A DNA stretch of 64,000 nt from Microbacterium radiodurans (GCF_008710705.1 NZ_VYRZ01000002.1:248001-312000); one strand, 5' to 3'; positions 35,670 through 44,238 are shown, counted from the first letter of the stretch. Notes: a model not told the origin generated them from the sequence alone. Numbers and translations are program-made.

Positions 35670-36536
35670 GTGCACACACTCGGACGGCGGGTACTGGTCG
35701 TGGCCTTCGACGGATGGAACGACGCCGGCGAGGCCGCCACGGCCGCGACCGACCAGCTTCGCGGCTCCCGCTCGTACGAGCGCGTGTTCTCGGTCGATCC
35801 CGAGCTCTACTTCGACTACATGTACTCGCGCCCTCACGTCGAGACGGATGCCGACGGCCGCCGCGCGTTGCGCTGGCCCGAAGCCACGATCTGGCGTCCG
35901 CAGGCCACCGCGCGCGGCACTCGACTGTGGATCCTGTCGGGCGCCGAGCCGGCGCGCGCGTGGAAGTCCTTCGCAGCCGACCTCATCGATGCGGCGCTGA
36001 GCGAGGACGTCACGGGGATCGTCGCCCTCGGCTCGATGATGTCGGACGTCCCCCACACCCGCCCCATCACCGTGTTCAGCAGCAGCGAGAACGACGAGCT
36101 GCGCAGCGCGCTCTCGCTCGAGCGCTCGACGTACGAGGGACCCGTCGGCATCCTGTCGGTCATCACCTCTGCCGCCGAGGAGGCCGGCATCCCGACCGCG
36201 TCGCTCTGGGCCAGCGTGCCGCACTACGTCGCGGGCCATTCGCCGTCGCCGAAGGCGACGCTCGCCCTCCTCGACAAGCTCGAGGAGATCACGGGAGCGA
36301 AGGTCGCCCGGGGCTCGCTTCCCGGCGAGGCGCTGGCGTGGGAGGCGACGATCGACGCCGCCGCGGCCGACGACGAGGAGATGACGGAGTACATCCGGCA
36401 GCTCGAGCAGACCCGCGACACGTGGGACTCACCCGAAGCGTCGGGCGAGGCGATCGCCCAGGAGTTCGAGCGCTACCTGCGCCACCGCGGCGACGGCGGC
36501 CCCGGCCCCGGGCGGGGCCGGCCGCCGCGTCGCTGA
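35670..36536 (+). CDS. PAC2 family protein
   Basis: The 288-residue protein belongs to the PAC2 (proteasome assembly chaperone-like) family, shown by VVAFDGWNDAGEAATAATDQL at the N terminus and LWASVPHYVAGHSPSPKATL in the second half. The role of bacterial members is unknown. The GTG start has a strong AAGGAGGA (35659-35666) three to four bases upstream, a short spacing. The C terminus is Gly/Pro/Arg-rich. It is divergent from the HAD-trmI unit. Confidence 0.88.
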   Translation: MHTLGRRVLVVAFDGWNDAGEAATAATDQLRGSRSYERVFSVDPELYFDYMYSRPHVETDADGRRALRWPEATIWRPQATARGTRLWILSGAEPARAWKSFAADLIDAALSEDVTGIVALGSMMSDVPHTRPITVFSSSENDELRSALSLERSTYEGPVGILSVITSAAEEAGIPTASLWASVPHYVAGHSPSPKATLALLDKLEEITGAKVARGSLPGEALAWEATIDAAAADDEEMTEYIRQLEQTRDTWDSPEASGEAIAQEFERYLRHRGDGGPGPGRGRPPRR

Positions 36537-36557
36537 GCGTTCGGCCCAGACCGCCGC

Positions 36558-37391
36558 TCAGTACGCCTGCACGACCCCGGTCGCCAGCAGGACGATGAGC
36601 ACGGCGCCCAGACCCAGCCGGTACAGCACGAACGGCAGGAAGCTGCCGCGCTTGAGGTACTGCATGAGGAAGGCGATCACGGCGAGTCCGACACCGAATG
36701 CGACGGCCGTCGCGACGGCCGTCTCGCCGAGGCTGAAGACCGCCGAGCCCGGTTCGCGCAGCGCCTGCAGCAGCTCGTAGAGGCCGGAGCCGAAGACGGC
36801 CGGAACCGCGAGCAGGAAGGCGACCTCCGCGGCGGCGGGCCGCGTGTAGCCGAGCGCCAGCCCCATCGTGGTCGTCGCCCCCGAGCGCGACACGCCCGGC
36901 ACGAGAGCGAGGGCCTGGGCGAAGCCCAGCGTGAGACCGTGCCCGTAGGTCATATCCTTCTCGGTTCGGACGCGGCGCCCGAGCGCGTCGGCGACGCCGA
37001 GCAGGATGCCGAAGACGATGAGGACGACCGCGACGAGCCAGAGGTTCCGGAAGGTGTCGCGGATGACGTCCTGGAAGAGGAACCCGAGGGCGCCGATCGG
37101 AACCGTCCCGATGATGACGACCCAGCCCAGGCGCACGTCGGGATCGTTGCGCGGGACGGAGCCGGTGAACGAGCGGAACCAGCGGCCGATGATCCGGGTG
37201 ATCTTCTTCCAGAAGTACACGAGCACGGCGAGCTCGGTGCCGATCTGCGTGATCGCGGTGAACGTGGCGCCGGGGTCCTGCGCGGAGGGCAGGAACTCCC
37301 CCACGATGCGCAGGTGCGCGCTCGAGGAGATCGGCAGGAACTCGGTCAGGCCCTGGATCACGCCCAGGATGATGGCCTCGAGAAGCTGCAT
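36558..37391 (-). CDS. uppP: Undecaprenyl-diphosphatase UppP (BacA)
   Basis: The 277-residue membrane enzyme recycles the lipid carrier for peptidoglycan by removing a phosphate from undecaprenyl diphosphate. Both active-site segments are visible: QGLTEFLPISSSAHL (residues 13-27) and VPGVSRSGATTTM (about 163-175). About seven to eight helices are present, as usual. GAAAGG lies five bases before the ATG, spanning the stop of the upstream M20 gene, so the two are co-transcribed. Confidence 0.95.
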   Translation of the reverse strand: MQLLEAIILGVIQGLTEFLPISSSAHLRIVGEFLPSAQDPGATFTAITQIGTELAVLVYFWKKITRIIGRWFRSFTGSVPRNDPDVRLGWVVIIGTVPIGALGFLFQDVIRDTFRNLWLVAVVLIVFGILLGVADALGRRVRTEKDMTYGHGLTLGFAQALALVPGVSRSGATTTMGLALGYTRPAAAEVAFLLAVPAVFGSGLYELLQALREPGSAVFSLGETAVATAVAFGVGLAVIAFLMQYLKRGSFLPFVLYRLGLGAVLIVLLATGVVQAY

Positions 37392-37400
37392 GGGGGCCTT

Positions 37401-38699
37401 TCAGTACGTGCGGATGAGATCGGCGAGCACGCGCTGGCCGAAGACGAGCGCATCGATCGGGACGCGCTCGTCGACACCGTGGAACATACCGGTGAAGTCG
37501 AGCTCGGGCGGGAGGCGCAACGGCGCGAAACCGAACCCGGCGATGCCGAGCTCCGCGAGGGCCTTGTTGTCGGTTCCGCCGCCCATGAGGTACGGCAGCA
37601 CCGGCACACCGGGATCGTGGCGCCCGAGCGCGCCGACCATCGCGTCGACGAGGGACCCCTCGAAGGGGACCTCCAGGCCGATGTCTCGGTGCACGATCTC
37701 GATGCGGATGTCGTCGCCGACGATCCGCTGGATCTCCGCGAGGACAGCGTCCTCCTGACCCGGCAGGGTGCGCACGTCGATGGCGGCGGATGCGGCATCC
37801 GGAATCACGTTGTGCTTGTAGCCGGCGGCGAGTCCGGTCGGGTTCGCCGTCGTGCGGAACGTCGACGCGAGGAAGGGGCTCGTCGCGCCGGTGGCTGCGA
37901 CGACCCCGTCCGGGTCGGCCGCGTCGCGACCGCTCAGGGCGGCGAGGTCGTCGACGAGCCGGCGGGTCGTCGACGTCAGCTCGATCGGCCACTGCGCGCG
38001 TCCGAGCCGGGCGACGGCCTCGCTGAGCCGCGTGATCGCGTTGTCGGGATGCAGCCGGCTTCCGTGACCGGCACGACCCGTCGCGTGCAGGCGGAGCCAG
38101 ACCAGTGCCTTCTCCCCCACCTGGAGCAGATAGGCACGCCGCCCGTCGACGCCGATCGAGTACCCGCCCACTTCGCTGATCGCCTCGGTCGCTCCCGAGA
38201 ACCACTCCGGCCGATCGCGGACGACCAGCTGAGAGCCCTCGACGCCGCCGTTCTCCTCGTCGGCGAAGAACGTGACGATGAGGTCCCGCTCCGGCTGCTG
38301 ACCGGCGCGCAGGAGATCCGCGACCGACGTGAGGATCATCGCGTCCATGTTCTTCATGTCCACGGCGCCGCGACCCCACAGCATGCCGTCGCGGACGACA
38401 CCGCCGAACGGGTCGACGCTCCAGTCCTCCGCGACCGCCGGGACCACGTCCAGGTGCCCGTGGAGGACGAGTGCCGGCTTGTCGCGGTTCGCGCCCGGGA
38501 TGCGCACGCTCACGTTCGTGCGTCGTTCGACGGGCTCGTAGTACTCCGGGCGGAGCCCGAGCGACTCGAGGTAGGACCCGACGTACTCGGCCGCTTCGCG
38601 CTCGCCCCGGGACCGCCCCTCGCCGAAGTTCGTGGTGTCGAATCGGATGAGGTCTCGCGCGACGCGGGCGACCTCGGGGAGTTCGTCGAGCTCGGGCAT
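37401..38699 (-). CDS. M20 family metallopeptidase (ArgE/DapE/carboxypeptidase type)
   Basis: The 432-residue dizinc hydrolase has LHGHLDVVP (zinc His and Asp, about residue 80), GAVDMKNMDA (bridging Asp), FFADEENGG (catalytic Glu pair) and MGGGTDNKALAELG near the C-terminal zinc ligand. An inserted dimerisation domain lies in the middle. No signal peptide is seen; a cytoplasmic dipeptidase or acyl-amino acid hydrolase is likely, with the exact substrate unclear. The ATG lies six bases after TAGCGT. It is the first gene before uppP. Confidence 0.9.
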   Translation of the reverse strand: MPELDELPEVARVARDLIRFDTTNFGEGRSRGEREAAEYVGSYLESLGLRPEYYEPVERRTNVSVRIPGANRDKPALVLHGHLDVVPAVAEDWSVDPFGGVVRDGMLWGRGAVDMKNMDAMILTSVADLLRAGQQPERDLIVTFFADEENGGVEGSQLVVRDRPEWFSGATEAISEVGGYSIGVDGRRAYLLQVGEKALVWLRLHATGRAGHGSRLHPDNAITRLSEAVARLGRAQWPIELTSTTRRLVDDLAALSGRDAADPDGVVAATGATSPFLASTFRTTANPTGLAAGYKHNVIPDAASAAIDVRTLPGQEDAVLAEIQRIVGDDIRIEIVHRDIGLEVPFEGSLVDAMVGALGRHDPGVPVLPYLMGGGTDNKALAELGIAGFGFAPLRLPPELDFTGMFHGVDERVPIDALVFGQRVLADLIRTY

Positions 38700-38705
38700 G
38701 GTCCA

Positions 38706-38711
38706 ACGCTA
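38706..38711 (-). promoter_or_regulatory. -10 box of the M20-uppP operon (TAGCGT), leaderless
   Basis: TAGCGT on the minus strand lies six bases before the ATG at 38699. Confidence 0.55.
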
Positions 38712-38760
38712 CCCGCGACGCGCACGCCCGCCCGACCGCCGCATCGCACGCGGAAACGAA

Positions 38761-38800
38761 GAAGGCCCCGGCCGAGATCTGCATCTCGTCCGGGGCCTTC
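38761..38800 (-). terminator. Terminator of tRNA-Leu(GAG)
   Basis: An 18-bp stem with one mismatch (GAAGGCCCCGG outermost) encloses a 4-base loop, eight bases after the tRNA. On the minus strand it is followed by TTCGTTT, a weak T-tract. Confidence 0.75.
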
Positions 38801-38808
38801 TCGCACTG

Positions 38809-38893
38809 TGCGCGAGGGGGGACTTGAACCCCCACGCCCTATACGGGCACTAGCACCTCAAGCTAGCGCGTCTACCTATTCCGCCACCCGCGC
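38809..38893 (-). tRNA. tRNA-Leu, anticodon GAG
   Basis: On the minus strand the acceptor GCGCGGG pairs with CTCGCGC (one G-T pair), discriminator A, and CCA is not encoded. Anticodon stem CTAGC/GCTAG with loop TTGAGGT gives anticodon GAG, which reads CTC. The T arm has GGTTCAAGTCC and a long variable arm is present. Confidence 0.95.
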
Positions 38894-38990
38894 AGTGTTT
38901 TTCCGGTTGTTCCCAACCGAGGATCAACACTAACACGTCGCCGCGGTGCCGAAGAATCGGCGGCACGCCGGGCGTGGCGCGCGCAGATTC

Positions 38991-40826
38991 TCACGACCGC
39001 ACGCGGGAGCGCAGAACGCCGATCCGCGCCTGGAGCTGGGCGACGGTCGCGTGCGAGACCGCCGGTCCACCGCACACGCGCCGCAGCTCGGCGTGGATCT
39101 GACCGTGCGGCTCGCCGCTCTGTCGGGCGTACAGCCCGACGAGGCTGTTCAGAAGCTGCCGCTGCTCCTTCAGGGATCGATGAAGCGGTTCGGGGAGTGT
39201 GCTCTGCGGCTCGGCGGGCTCGCTCGGCGCTCCCGCCTCCTTCTCGCGCGCCTCGCGAGCGGTCCGGTGACGGGACTGACGCGTCTGCCGCTGCATGAGG
39301 AGTTCGTGCACGTGCTCGGGTTCGAGCAGCCCCGGGATGCCGAGGAACTCCTCCTCCTCGGGGGTGCCGGGTACCGCGAGCTGACCGAACTCCGCCCCGT
39401 CGAACATCACGCGGTCGAAGTGGGCGACCGATCCGAGCGCCTGGAACGAGAACTCCTCGGTCAGCGCGTCGGACGCCTTGTCTTCGCTCTCGGCCTCGGC
39501 TAGGAGCGTGTCCTCGAGCCCGTCGTCGTCGCCCGATTCGCGATCGAGGGCATGGTCGCGCTGGCGCTCCATCTCGGACGCGAGGCCGAGCAGCACGGGA
39601 ACGTTCGGGAGGAAGACGCTCGCCGTCTCACCGCGACGACGGGCGCGGACGAATCGTCCGATGGCCTGCGCGAAGAAGAGCGGGGTCGACGACGATGTGG
39701 CATACACGCCCACAGCCAGACGCGGCACGTCGACGCCTTCGGAGACCATCCGGACGGCGACCATCCAGCGCGTCGTCGCCTGCGCGAAGATCTCGATGTT
39801 GCCCGACGCGGCCTTGTCGTCCGAGAGCACGACCGTCGGTGCCTCGCCGGTGATCCGGTGCAGGATGTCGGCGTAGGCGCGAGCAGCCGTCTGATCCGTC
39901 GCGATCACGAGGCCGCCGGCATCCGGAACATCCTGGCGCACCTCGCTGAGGCGGCGATCGGCGGACTGCAGCACCGCGGGGATCCAGTCGCCCTCGGGGT
40001 TGAGAGCCGTCCGCCACGCCTGCGAGGTGATGTCCTTCGTGTTGTCCTGACCGAGGTGCGCCTCGAACTCGTCGCCGGTCTTCGTGCGCCACTTCATGTG
40101 GCCCGCGTACACGAGGAAGAGCACGGGCCGCACGACGCCGTCGGCGAGGGCGCGGCCGTACCCGTAGTTGAAGTCCGTGCGAGAGAGCCGGATGCCCTTG
40201 TCGTTGGGGTGGTACTCGACGAACGGGATCGGCGCGGTGTCGCTGCGGAACGGCGTGCCCGAGAGCAGCAGGCGCCGGGTCGCGCGGCCGTAGGCCTCGC
40301 GCAGTGCGTCTCCCCAGCTGAGGGCGTCACCGCCGTGGTGCACCTCGTCGAGGATGACGAGCGTGCGCGCGTCCATCGTCAGGCGCTGATGCACGGACGC
40401 CTTCACGGCGACCTGCGCGTAGGTCACGGCGACGCCCTGGTAGTGGCGGGCAGGCACGGCATGCCGGTTGCTGAAGCGCGGGTCGAGCCGGATGCCGACA
40501 CGGCCGGCCGCATCCGCCCACTGGGTCTTCAGATGCTCGGTCGGGGCGACGACGACGATGCGGTCCACGACGTTCCGTCGCAGCAGCTCGGAGGCCAATC
40601 GGAGCGCGAAGGTCGTCTTGCCGGCGCCCGGGGTCGCGGCGGCGAGGAAGTCGCGCGGGCCGCGCCCGACCCCGTCGGGCCCGTCTGCCCCGAAGTACTG
40701 ATCGAGCGCCTCGGCCTGCCACGCTCGCAGGCGCTGGGCCGTTCCCCACGGGGCGCGCTGCGGGAAGGAGGGCGACAGGTGCTCGGCGGCGAAGCTTCCG
40801 AAATGCTCCTGCTGGTCCTCTGTCAC
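38991..40826 (-). CDS. DEAD/DEAH-box superfamily 2 helicase
   Basis: The 611-residue protein has a complete helicase core: Q-like region LRAWQAEALDQYF, Walker A AATPGAGKTTFAL (about residue 63-75), DEVH in VILDEVHHGGDA, SGTPF and motif VI QAIGRFVRARRRGE (about 385-398). The C-terminal 200 residues are acidic and then helical (TAREAREKEAGAPSEPAE), without a recognised domain. This layout resembles UvsW/XPB-like helicases found singly in actinobacteria; function is unknown. The GTG lies eight bases after TAAGGT. Confidence 0.87.
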   Translation of the reverse strand: MTEDQQEHFGSFAAEHLSPSFPQRAPWGTAQRLRAWQAEALDQYFGADGPDGVGRGPRDFLAAATPGAGKTTFALRLASELLRRNVVDRIVVVAPTEHLKTQWADAAGRVGIRLDPRFSNRHAVPARHYQGVAVTYAQVAVKASVHQRLTMDARTLVILDEVHHGGDALSWGDALREAYGRATRRLLLSGTPFRSDTAPIPFVEYHPNDKGIRLSRTDFNYGYGRALADGVVRPVLFLVYAGHMKWRTKTGDEFEAHLGQDNTKDITSQAWRTALNPEGDWIPAVLQSADRRLSEVRQDVPDAGGLVIATDQTAARAYADILHRITGEAPTVVLSDDKAASGNIEIFAQATTRWMVAVRMVSEGVDVPRLAVGVYATSSSTPLFFAQAIGRFVRARRRGETASVFLPNVPVLLGLASEMERQRDHALDRESGDDDGLEDTLLAEAESEDKASDALTEEFSFQALGSVAHFDRVMFDGAEFGQLAVPGTPEEEEFLGIPGLLEPEHVHELLMQRQTRQSRHRTAREAREKEAGAPSEPAEPQSTLPEPLHRSLKEQRQLLNSLVGLYARQSGEPHGQIHAELRRVCGGPAVSHATVAQLQARIGVLRSRVRS

Positions 40827-40834
40827 GAGGGACC

Positions 40835-40840
40835 ACCTTA
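40835..40840 (-). promoter_or_regulatory. -10 box of the helicase gene (TAAGGT), leaderless
   Basis: TAAGGT on the minus strand lies eight bases before the GTG at 40826. Confidence 0.45.
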
Positions 40841-40875
40841 AACGACACCGCCCACACCGGCGCCCGCACGGGAGA

Positions 40876-40881
40876 TAGCCT
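40876..40881 (+). promoter_or_regulatory. -10 box of SGNH copy 2 (TAGCCT)
   Basis: TAGCCT lies 42 bases before the ATG at 40924, which leaves a leader with GAAGGTGGGAG as ribosome binding site. Confidence 0.45.
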
Positions 40882-40923
40882 CGATGGAGCCGTGCCGATC
40901 GCGCGGCCGGAAGGTGGGAGTCG

Positions 40924-41775
40924 ATGAGAAGGAACGAGCCGTCCGAGGACGCCGCCCGCAGTCCCTACGTCGCGAACGAGACGGCCCACCCGTGGCGCCG
41001 TATGGTCGCCATCGGCGACTCGTTCACGGAGGGCATCGGAGACCCCGAGCCGCACTCCCCCGGCGGCCACCGGGGCTGGGCCGATCGCGTCGCCGACGTG
41101 CTCGCCTCGCAGGTCCCGGACTTCGCCTACGCCAACCTCGCCGTCCGCGGCAAGCTGATCGGCCAGATCGTCGCGAACCAGATCGAGCCGGCCCTCGAGC
41201 TCAAGCCCGACCTCGTGACCTTCTCGGCGGGCGGCAACGACGTCATCCGACCGGGTGCCGATCCCGACGCGGTGGCCCAGCAGTTCGAGGATGCCGTCGT
41301 CCGCCTCGCGTCGACGGGGGCGACCCTCGTGCTGTTCACCGGCATCGACACGAACTTCACGCCGGTGTTCCGCGGCATCCGCGGCCGGGTGGCGATCTAC
41401 AACGAGAACATCCGGGCGATCGCCGACCGGTACGACGCCATCGTCGCCGACCAGTGGGCGCTCAAAGAGGTGCAGGACATGCGCTTCTTCGACGACGACC
41501 GGCTGCACTACAACGCGCTCGGACACCACGAGATCGCCCGTATGGTGCTGCGCACGCTGAATGTGCCGAACGAGCTGCAGCCCATGCAGCCCGAGACGTT
41601 GCGCCCGCTCACCTGGCGCGCCGCTCGCGGCAACGATCTGGTGTGGGCGCGGGAGTACCTGGTGCCGTGGGTGCTCCGACGACTGCGGCACCAGTCCTCC
41701 GGCGACAACGTCACGGCGAAGCGTCCGGAGCCCCTTCCCGTCGCGCCCCGTCGCCCCGACGACCCCGGCAACTGA
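40924..41775 (+). CDS. SGNH/GDSL-family hydrolase (copy 2)
   Basis: The 283-residue protein has MVAIGDSFTEGIGD (nucleophile Ser), AYANLAVRGKLIG (block II), FSAGGNDVIRPG (block III) and DDDRLHYNALGHHEIAR (Asp/His). It is a close paralogue of 13414-14193, with a 30-residue polar N-terminal extension and the same C-terminal VPWVLRRL...SSGD ending followed by a Pro-rich tail. No signal peptide. Divergent from the helicase gene and convergent with the TrmH gene. Substrate unknown. Confidence 0.87.
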   Translation: MRRNEPSEDAARSPYVANETAHPWRRMVAIGDSFTEGIGDPEPHSPGGHRGWADRVADVLASQVPDFAYANLAVRGKLIGQIVANQIEPALELKPDLVTFSAGGNDVIRPGADPDAVAQQFEDAVVRLASTGATLVLFTGIDTNFTPVFRGIRGRVAIYNENIRAIADRYDAIVADQWALKEVQDMRFFDDDRLHYNALGHHEIARMVLRTLNVPNELQPMQPETLRPLTWRAARGNDLVWAREYLVPWVLRRLRHQSSGDNVTAKRPEPLPVAPRRPDDPGN

Positions 41776-41797
41776 GATCGCGCCGCGGGGGCCGGCT

Positions 41798-42589
41798 TCA
41801 GCGCAGCGCCCAGAGCGCGACGGCGCTCGCCGCGGCGACGTTGAGCGAATCCACGCCGCCCGCCATGGGGATCGTCACGACCGTGTCGGCGGCGGCCAGA
41901 GCGCGGCGGCTGAGCCCGTCGCCCTCCGAGCCCAGGAGCAGCGCGAGGCGTTCGGGTCGCGCTGCGGCGAAGTCCTCGAGCGAGACGGCGTCGTCGGCGA
42001 GGGCCAGCGCGGCGAGATGGATGCCCGCGTCGCCCAGGATGCTGCGTGCCTCCGGCCAGGCGGGCAGCCGCGTCCACGGCACCTGGAAGACCGTCCCCAT
42101 GCTGACCCGCACCGAACGGCGGTACAGCGGATCCGCGCAGCGCTCCGACACCAGCACGGCGTCGGCGCCGAGGCCGGCCGCCGCGCGGAAGGCGGCCCCG
42201 ACGTTCGTGTGATCGACGATGTCCTCGAGGATGAGCACGAGGCGCGATCCCGCGACGACGTCGGCCGGCGCCGGCAGCTCGGGACGATGCATCGCGGCCA
42301 GCGCGCCCCGGTGCACGGCGTACCCCGTGAGCTGCTCGGCGACGGCGTCGGAGACGACGTACACGGGCGCGTCGCCCGCGAGGGGGATCGCGTCGTCCAG
42401 CCACTTCTCCTGCACGAGGAGCGAACGCGGCCGGTGGCCGGCGGCGCGGGCACGCGAGATGACCTTCGCCGACTCCGCCATGTACAGCCCGCCGGCCGGC
42501 TCCAGCACCCGGCGCAGGGCGACGTCGGTGAGGTCGCGGTAGTCCGCGAGGCGGGGGTCGGCGGGGTCGTCCACGGCGATGACAGGCAC
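41798..42589 (-). CDS. TrmH/SpoU family RNA 2'-O-methyltransferase
   Basis: The 263-residue protein has the knotted SPOUT fold motifs LVLILEDIVDHTNVGAAFRA (motif 1), LLGSEGDGLS (motif 2) and IPMAGGVDSLNVAAASA (motif 3). The N-terminal 100 residues form a substrate-binding domain (LYMAESAKVISRA). It should methylate a ribose in rRNA or tRNA; the target is unknown. The GTG start lies six bases after a degenerate CAGAGT. Divergent from the Sir2 gene. Confidence 0.9.
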   Translation of the reverse strand: MPVIAVDDPADPRLADYRDLTDVALRRVLEPAGGLYMAESAKVISRARAAGHRPRSLLVQEKWLDDAIPLAGDAPVYVVSDAVAEQLTGYAVHRGALAAMHRPELPAPADVVAGSRLVLILEDIVDHTNVGAAFRAAAGLGADAVLVSERCADPLYRRSVRVSMGTVFQVPWTRLPAWPEARSILGDAGIHLAALALADDAVSLEDFAAARPERLALLLGSEGDGLSRRALAAADTVVTIPMAGGVDSLNVAAASAVALWALR

Positions 42590-42629
42590 GCCCCCACTCT
42601 GACACGCGTCCCGAGCACGTCGACGCTCG

Positions 42630-42635
42630 TAGAGT
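42630..42635 (+). promoter_or_regulatory. -10 box of the Sir2 gene (TAGAGT), leaderless
   Basis: TAGAGT lies seven bases before GTG 42643. An earlier in-frame GTG at 42634 falls inside the box and is rejected. Confidence 0.55.
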
Positions 42636-42642
42636 GGGAGGC

Positions 42643-43491
42643 GTGCAGCATCCGAGTCCTCCGGTCGCCGACGGCGACGAGTTCGCGCGGGCGGTCGAGG
42701 CCCTGAGCGGCCGCCGGATCGCGGTGCTGACGGGCGCCGGGGTCTCGACTGATTCCGGCATCCCCGACTATCGCGGCGCCGGTGCGCCGGTTCGCACCCC
42801 CATGACCTCGCAGGAGTTCGCCGCCAGCGACACCGCTCGGCGGCGGTATTGGATCGGCAGTCACCTCGGCTGGAAGATCTTCGCCGCGGCGCATCCCAAC
42901 GAGGGACACCTCGCCCTCGCCGACCTCGAGCGATCCGGCGTCGTGTCGGGCGTCATCACGCAGAACGTGGACGGGCTGCACCTGCGGGCGGGCAATCGCC
43001 GCGTGGTCGAGCTGCACGGCACGATGCGCCGCGCGTACTGCATGCACTGCGGGCAGGTCTTCGACCGCCGCGATCTCGCCGCACGCATCGAAGCCGACAA
43101 TCCGTGGATCTCCGTCCCCGAGAACGTCGAGATCGGACCGGACGGCGATGTCCTGCCGGGCGCGAGTGATCAGTTCGTCGTGCCCCTGTGCACGGTGTGC
43201 GGGGGTGTCCTCAAGCCCGACGTCGTCTTCTTCGGCGAGTTCGTCCCCGTCGAGAAGTTCGCCGAGGCCGAGCAGCTGGTCCGGACGAGCGACGCGCTGC
43301 TGATCGCCGGGTCATCGCTCGTGGTCAATTCCGGTGTCCGCCTCGTCGAGCGCGCACGGCGGCGGCGCCTGCCCGTCGTCATCGTCAATCGCGGCGCGAC
43401 GAGGTCGGACCCCAAGGCGACCGTCAAGATCGACGGCGGCGCGTCCGAGGTGCTGCGGGCGCTCGCCGACACCCTCCCCCGCCCGGCCTGA
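42643..43491 (+). CDS. Sir2-family NAD-dependent protein deacylase
   Basis: The 282-residue sirtuin has GAGVSTDSGIPDYRG (31-45), TQNVDGLH (107-113), the catalytic His125 in VELHGTMRR and four zinc cysteines (Cys133, Cys136, Cys183, Cys186). KPDVVFFGE and the GSSLVVNSG cofactor motif complete the domain. The enzyme removes acyl groups from lysines using NAD. The spacing between cysteine pairs is long, as in class II-like bacterial and SIRT4-type sirtuins. It is followed after 26 bases by the phosphatase gene with its own promoter. Confidence 0.94.
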   Translation: MQHPSPPVADGDEFARAVEALSGRRIAVLTGAGVSTDSGIPDYRGAGAPVRTPMTSQEFAASDTARRRYWIGSHLGWKIFAAAHPNEGHLALADLERSGVVSGVITQNVDGLHLRAGNRRVVELHGTMRRAYCMHCGQVFDRRDLAARIEADNPWISVPENVEIGPDGDVLPGASDQFVVPLCTVCGGVLKPDVVFFGEFVPVEKFAEAEQLVRTSDALLIAGSSLVVNSGVRLVERARRRRLPVVIVNRGATRSDPKATVKIDGGASEVLRALADTLPRPA

Positions 43492-43505
43492 CCCGGGGCG
43501 GCGCG

Positions 43506-43511
43506 TAGGCT
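43506..43511 (+). promoter_or_regulatory. -10 box of the histidine phosphatase gene (TAGGCT), leaderless
   Basis: TAGGCT lies six bases before the GTG at 43518. Confidence 0.6.
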
Positions 43512-43517
43512 CGAGGG

Positions 43518-44126
43518 GTGACGATCCTGACGCTCGTGAGACACGGTGAGACCGACTGGAACCGCGAGCGGCGGATCCAGGGGAGCACCGACATCCCCCT
43601 CAACGAGACGGGTCGCGATCAGGCGCGCGCGGTCGGGGCTGCTCTCCGCGCCGCGCTGCCCGCGGATGCGGCCCTCGCCGTCGCCTCGAGCGACCTCGCG
43701 CGAGCGCGGGAGACCGCCGAGCTGATCGCGTCCGCCCTCGAGGTGAGGCCGCCGCGCACCTACGCCGGACTCCGCGAACGCAACTACGGCGATGCGGAAG
43801 GCGTCGGCATCGAGGAGTTCCACGCGCGGTGGGGCGAGTGGGCCGTCGCCGACGTCCCCGGCGCCGAGCCCTGGCCCGATGTCCGTCGCCGTGCACTCGC
43901 CGCCCTCGGCGATGCCGTCGGCGACGCCCGTCGCCACCACGCATCCGCCTCCCCCGATCTCGTGGTCGTCGCTCACGGCGCGCTCATCCGCGAGGTCATC
44001 CGTCATGCGACCGGCGGGTCCTTCCCCGCGCAGGGCGTGCGGCTGGCCAACGGTTCGATCCACACCTTCCGCTGGGAGCGCGACCGGCTGAGCCTCATCG
44101 ACTCGCCCGTCCTGCTGCCCGCATGA
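43518..44126 (+). CDS. Histidine phosphatase family protein (phosphoglycerate mutase-like)
   Basis: The 202-residue protein has LTLVRHGETDWNRERRIQG (nucleophile His9, Arg8), the Arg in SSDLARARETAELI, Glu in LRERNYGDAEG and the second catalytic His in VVVAHGALIREVIRH. It is a cofactor-independent branch member that could be a broad phosphatase or an alpha-ribazole or phosphoglycerate phosphatase; the substrate cannot be assigned. Confidence 0.9.
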   Translation: MTILTLVRHGETDWNRERRIQGSTDIPLNETGRDQARAVGAALRAALPADAALAVASSDLARARETAELIASALEVRPPRTYAGLRERNYGDAEGVGIEEFHARWGEWAVADVPGAEPWPDVRRRALAALGDAVGDARRHHASASPDLVVVAHGALIREVIRHATGGSFPAQGVRLANGSIHTFRWERDRLSLIDSPVLLPA

Positions 44127-44224
44127 CACCGACCCCCTGCGCGCGCCACCGGCGGCACCGACGGTCTCGTTCGATGCGCGCGTCATAGAGCGCACATCGC
44201 GTCGGATCGCGGCATCCGCGGTGC

Positions 44225-44230
44225 TAGCGT
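44225..44230 (+). promoter_or_regulatory. -10 box of the Lrp/AsnC gene (TAGCGT), leaderless
   Basis: TAGCGT lies eight bases before the ATG at 44239. Just upstream is the dyad CGGAT-N6-ATCCG (44203-44218), a possible autoregulatory site. Confidence 0.45.
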
Positions 44231-44238
44231 TCAGCGAT

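Noticed and set aside
38904..38919. Hairpin CGGTTG-N4-CAACCG as a plus-strand terminator
   Set aside because: No plus-strand gene ends upstream of it. It lies in the leader region of the minus-strand tRNA.
38991..41775. Helicase plus SGNH hydrolase as a phage defence system
   Set aside because: The genes are divergent with separate promoters, a paralogue of the hydrolase sits elsewhere with a transporter, and no nuclease or effector is near.
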